From Caldisericia bacterium (GTDB lineage Bacteria; Caldisericota; Caldisericia; JAAYUI01), in contig JAGNLA010000009.1 of NCBI GenBank assembly GCA_017999835.1, positions 1-64,000 on the forward strand: 64,000 bases of DNA, in the 5' to 3' direction. The translations under genes and the position numbers were made by a program. How positions within the stretch are numbered: position 1 is the stretch's first letter; each line of letters begins with the position of its first letter. Below the pieces are notes generated by a model, which had not been told where the DNA came from, did not search any database, and saw only the letters and a program-made list of their open reading frames with translations. This document shows, piece after piece, positions 62,654 through 64,000 of this stretch.

Positions 62654-64000
62654 AACAAGTTAAGGTTGTTATCGCAATTCTTGTCGCTGTTGCAGGCATC
62701 AGCTCGATTTCAGCTGAAGACGGAAAAAAGTATGACCTCTCGGCAACTCTGACAATCGAACCAGGTCAAACGGCAACAGTCTCGGTTGTTGATGGTTTGC
62801 TCAAGATTGGGGGGCAAACAAGGCCAGAGGTTCCGGCAATAGTCAACTCCTCACCAGAATGGCTCAGGTACGACCTTGAGCTAGCGTTCTCGAAACTTGC
62901 CAAGTCACCCGAGAGGGTAGGCAAAGGCGCCTATCTTGCGTTTGCAAAGATCGATGGCAAGGAAGCCATCGTGCTCTCATCATCTGGCAAAAAACCGTTC
63001 ATAGTAGGTCTACCAGGTTATGATGATATGTCATCGATGTTGCCGGCAAACATTGACCCAACTGCAAGAATAGCCGTTACCGATATTGACTCTGACGGAA
63101 ACGCTGACCTTGTGGTTTGTCCAAAAACCAAAGGCTACTACTACCTTCTTGGCCCGGATTTCTCAGTCTCCACCAAATCCGGCAACATTAGCATTAATCC
63201 TGAAGACGCAAAAAAGCCGCTCTACCCAATCGGTTTTGCCGATGACACAGTGCAGCTTGTCACCGAACCAAAAGAATTTGGCTTCTGGGATATGGCTGGC
63301 AGCTACAAATCCTGCAAACAGGAAAACTTCGTCATGCCGTTGCCAAGAGCGTACGGCGTCATGACTTCGATGGGCTTGTTCTACATCGACGGTTCTGGAG
63401 ATTTGAGACTGTTTGATGCAAGGCTTACAGGTGTAAAAAATGAAGTGCCGACCGGCTTTTCAGGAAAAACTGAAGACGGCTTGCCAGGTTTTGATGGTGA
63501 AGCTCATCTGGCTTTTGACAAAGGCAAGATTTATGCAGGCTTACTTGACGGCAGCGTCAAAACAATGGAGTACACAAAATCAGGCTGGAAAGTTGAGCCA
63601 CTCAAAACAAAACTGACTTTTGGTACAAAACTCTCAATTCAGATTGCCGACGGAAATCTTTATTTTGCTGACTCAAAGTCAAAAAACATCCAGCTTGCAA
63701 AGGGTTCGGACTGGTCAAAGGCAGAAAAACTGAATGCGACCTCAGACACGCCGTTTGCAGCAGCAGACGTCAACGGTGACAAAAATGCAGACTTAGCCGT
63801 CATCCAGGGCAACAAACTCGCGATTCTTGCCGGCCCAGAGTTCAAAACTTCAATTAAAAACATCGAACAGTGGGTCGAAAGAAAGAAAAACGACAAGGAA
63901 ACAGAAAAAGTTTCACTCATCGACAACGGATGTTCGCCAGCTTTTGCCGACTTCAACTCCGACGGAAAGACCGATCTTCTTATAGGTTTGCGTGATGGCA
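62650..64000 (+). CDS. Secreted FG-GAP/VCBS repeat protein, 3' end beyond the window
   Basis: At least 450 residues, open to the window end. AAGGAG lies 6 bases before the ATG, which overlaps the MFS stop. A signal peptide (MKQVKVVIAILVAVAGISSISA) is followed by propeller-like repeats with the calcium-binding FG-GAP loops TDIDSDGNADL (about 144), ADVNGDKNADL (about 371) and ADFNSDGKTDL (about 433). Such proteins form seven-bladed propellers on the cell surface or in the medium. It is another extracellular propeller, like those at 27665 and 49386. Confidence 0.8.
   Translation, partial: MKQVKVVIAILVAVAGISSISAEDGKKYDLSATLTIEPGQTATVSVVDGLLKIGGQTRPEVPAIVNSSPEWLRYDLELAFSKLAKSPERVGKGAYLAFAKIDGKEAIVLSSSGKKPFIVGLPGYDDMSSMLPANIDPTARIAVTDIDSDGNADLVVCPKTKGYYYLLGPDFSVSTKSGNISINPEDAKKPLYPIGFADDTVQLVTEPKEFGFWDMAGSYKSCKQENFVMPLPRAYGVMTSMGLFYIDGSGDLRLFDARLTGVKNEVPTGFSGKTEDGLPGFDGEAHLAFDKGKIYAGLLDGSVKTMEYTKSGWKVEPLKTKLTFGTKLSIQIADGNLYFADSKSKNIQLAKGSDWSKAEKLNATSDTPFAAADVNGDKNADLAVIQGNKLAILAGPEFKTSIKNIEQWVERKKNDKETEKVSLIDNGCSPAFADFNSDGKTDLLIGLRDG

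Noticed and set aside
1-64000. CRISPR array, prophage, insertion sequence or replication origin
   Set aside because: No regularly spaced short repeats, transposase or integrase frames, terminal inverted repeats or clustered DnaA boxes were seen.

Overview
The window is a gene-dense bacterial chromosome segment with GC in the mid-40s per cent by eye. There is no phage, plasmid, insertion sequence or CRISPR array, and no gene-free stretch longer than about 210 bases. Secreted proteins with signal peptides, lipoproteins with lipoboxes, FtsX with an EnvC-type hydrolase, RNase Y plus YmdB, and abundant 'stalk' (copper-amine-oxidase-N-like) and beta-propeller proteins suggest an uncultivated, deep-branching, probably diderm bacterium. 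Stalk-domain surface proteins of this style recall Caldisericota-like lineages, but that placement is a low-confidence guess. Several operon-head genes start within 6-14 bases of a promoter -10 box, so leaderless or near-leaderless mRNAs seem common.

Region by region. 1-6851 (+): end of ftsX, an EnvC/M23 hydrolase, a C-terminal processing protease, a P2-type Ca2+ ATPase, gmk, rpoZ and a divergent plsY, mostly coupled by ATGA overlaps. 6769-7605 (-): tlyA. 7639-14033 (+): mfd, a phosphatase-like/MazG fusion, a GNAT protein, a Cys-rich DUF6485 protein and a degenerate methyltransferase. 14017-14793 (-): ymdB. 14851-25398 (-): one long operon running tRNA-Leu, tRNA-Gly, tig, clpP, clpX, lon, rimO, thpR, recA, recX, rny. 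The 5' end of rimO is broken by one base in an A7 run. 25415-26894 (-): tRNA-Pro, three tRNA-Arg, tRNA-Lys and a double-GNAT protein.

26895-47582 is the most unusual region: six paralogous giant secreted proteins, called A to F here in transcription order. A-E form an uninterrupted minus-strand array (47582 to 33679). F (32371-29042) is separated from it by a plus-strand lipoprotein and is followed by a stalk/propeller protein and a TlpA-type thioredoxin lipoprotein. A, B, C and F (about 1100 aa) share a signal peptide, an N-terminal module with a Cys-containing insertion, three further beta-sandwich modules, an OmpL47-like segment, Ig-like repeats and a C-terminal stalk domain. D and E stop after the sandwich modules. 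I know of no description of this family and regard it as the best candidate for an undescribed surface or extracellular system.

47776-55616 (+): MATE transporter, a secreted double beta-propeller protein, rplU, a cyclic-2,3-diphosphoglycerate-synthetase-like GTPase with argF, and hypA-hypB. 55676-61382 (-): an operon of DUF4388 regulator, membrane protein, tyrS, VWA-FHA protein and hutU, behind a strong promoter. 61458-64000 (+): MFS transporter and an FG-GAP/VCBS repeat protein that runs off the window.
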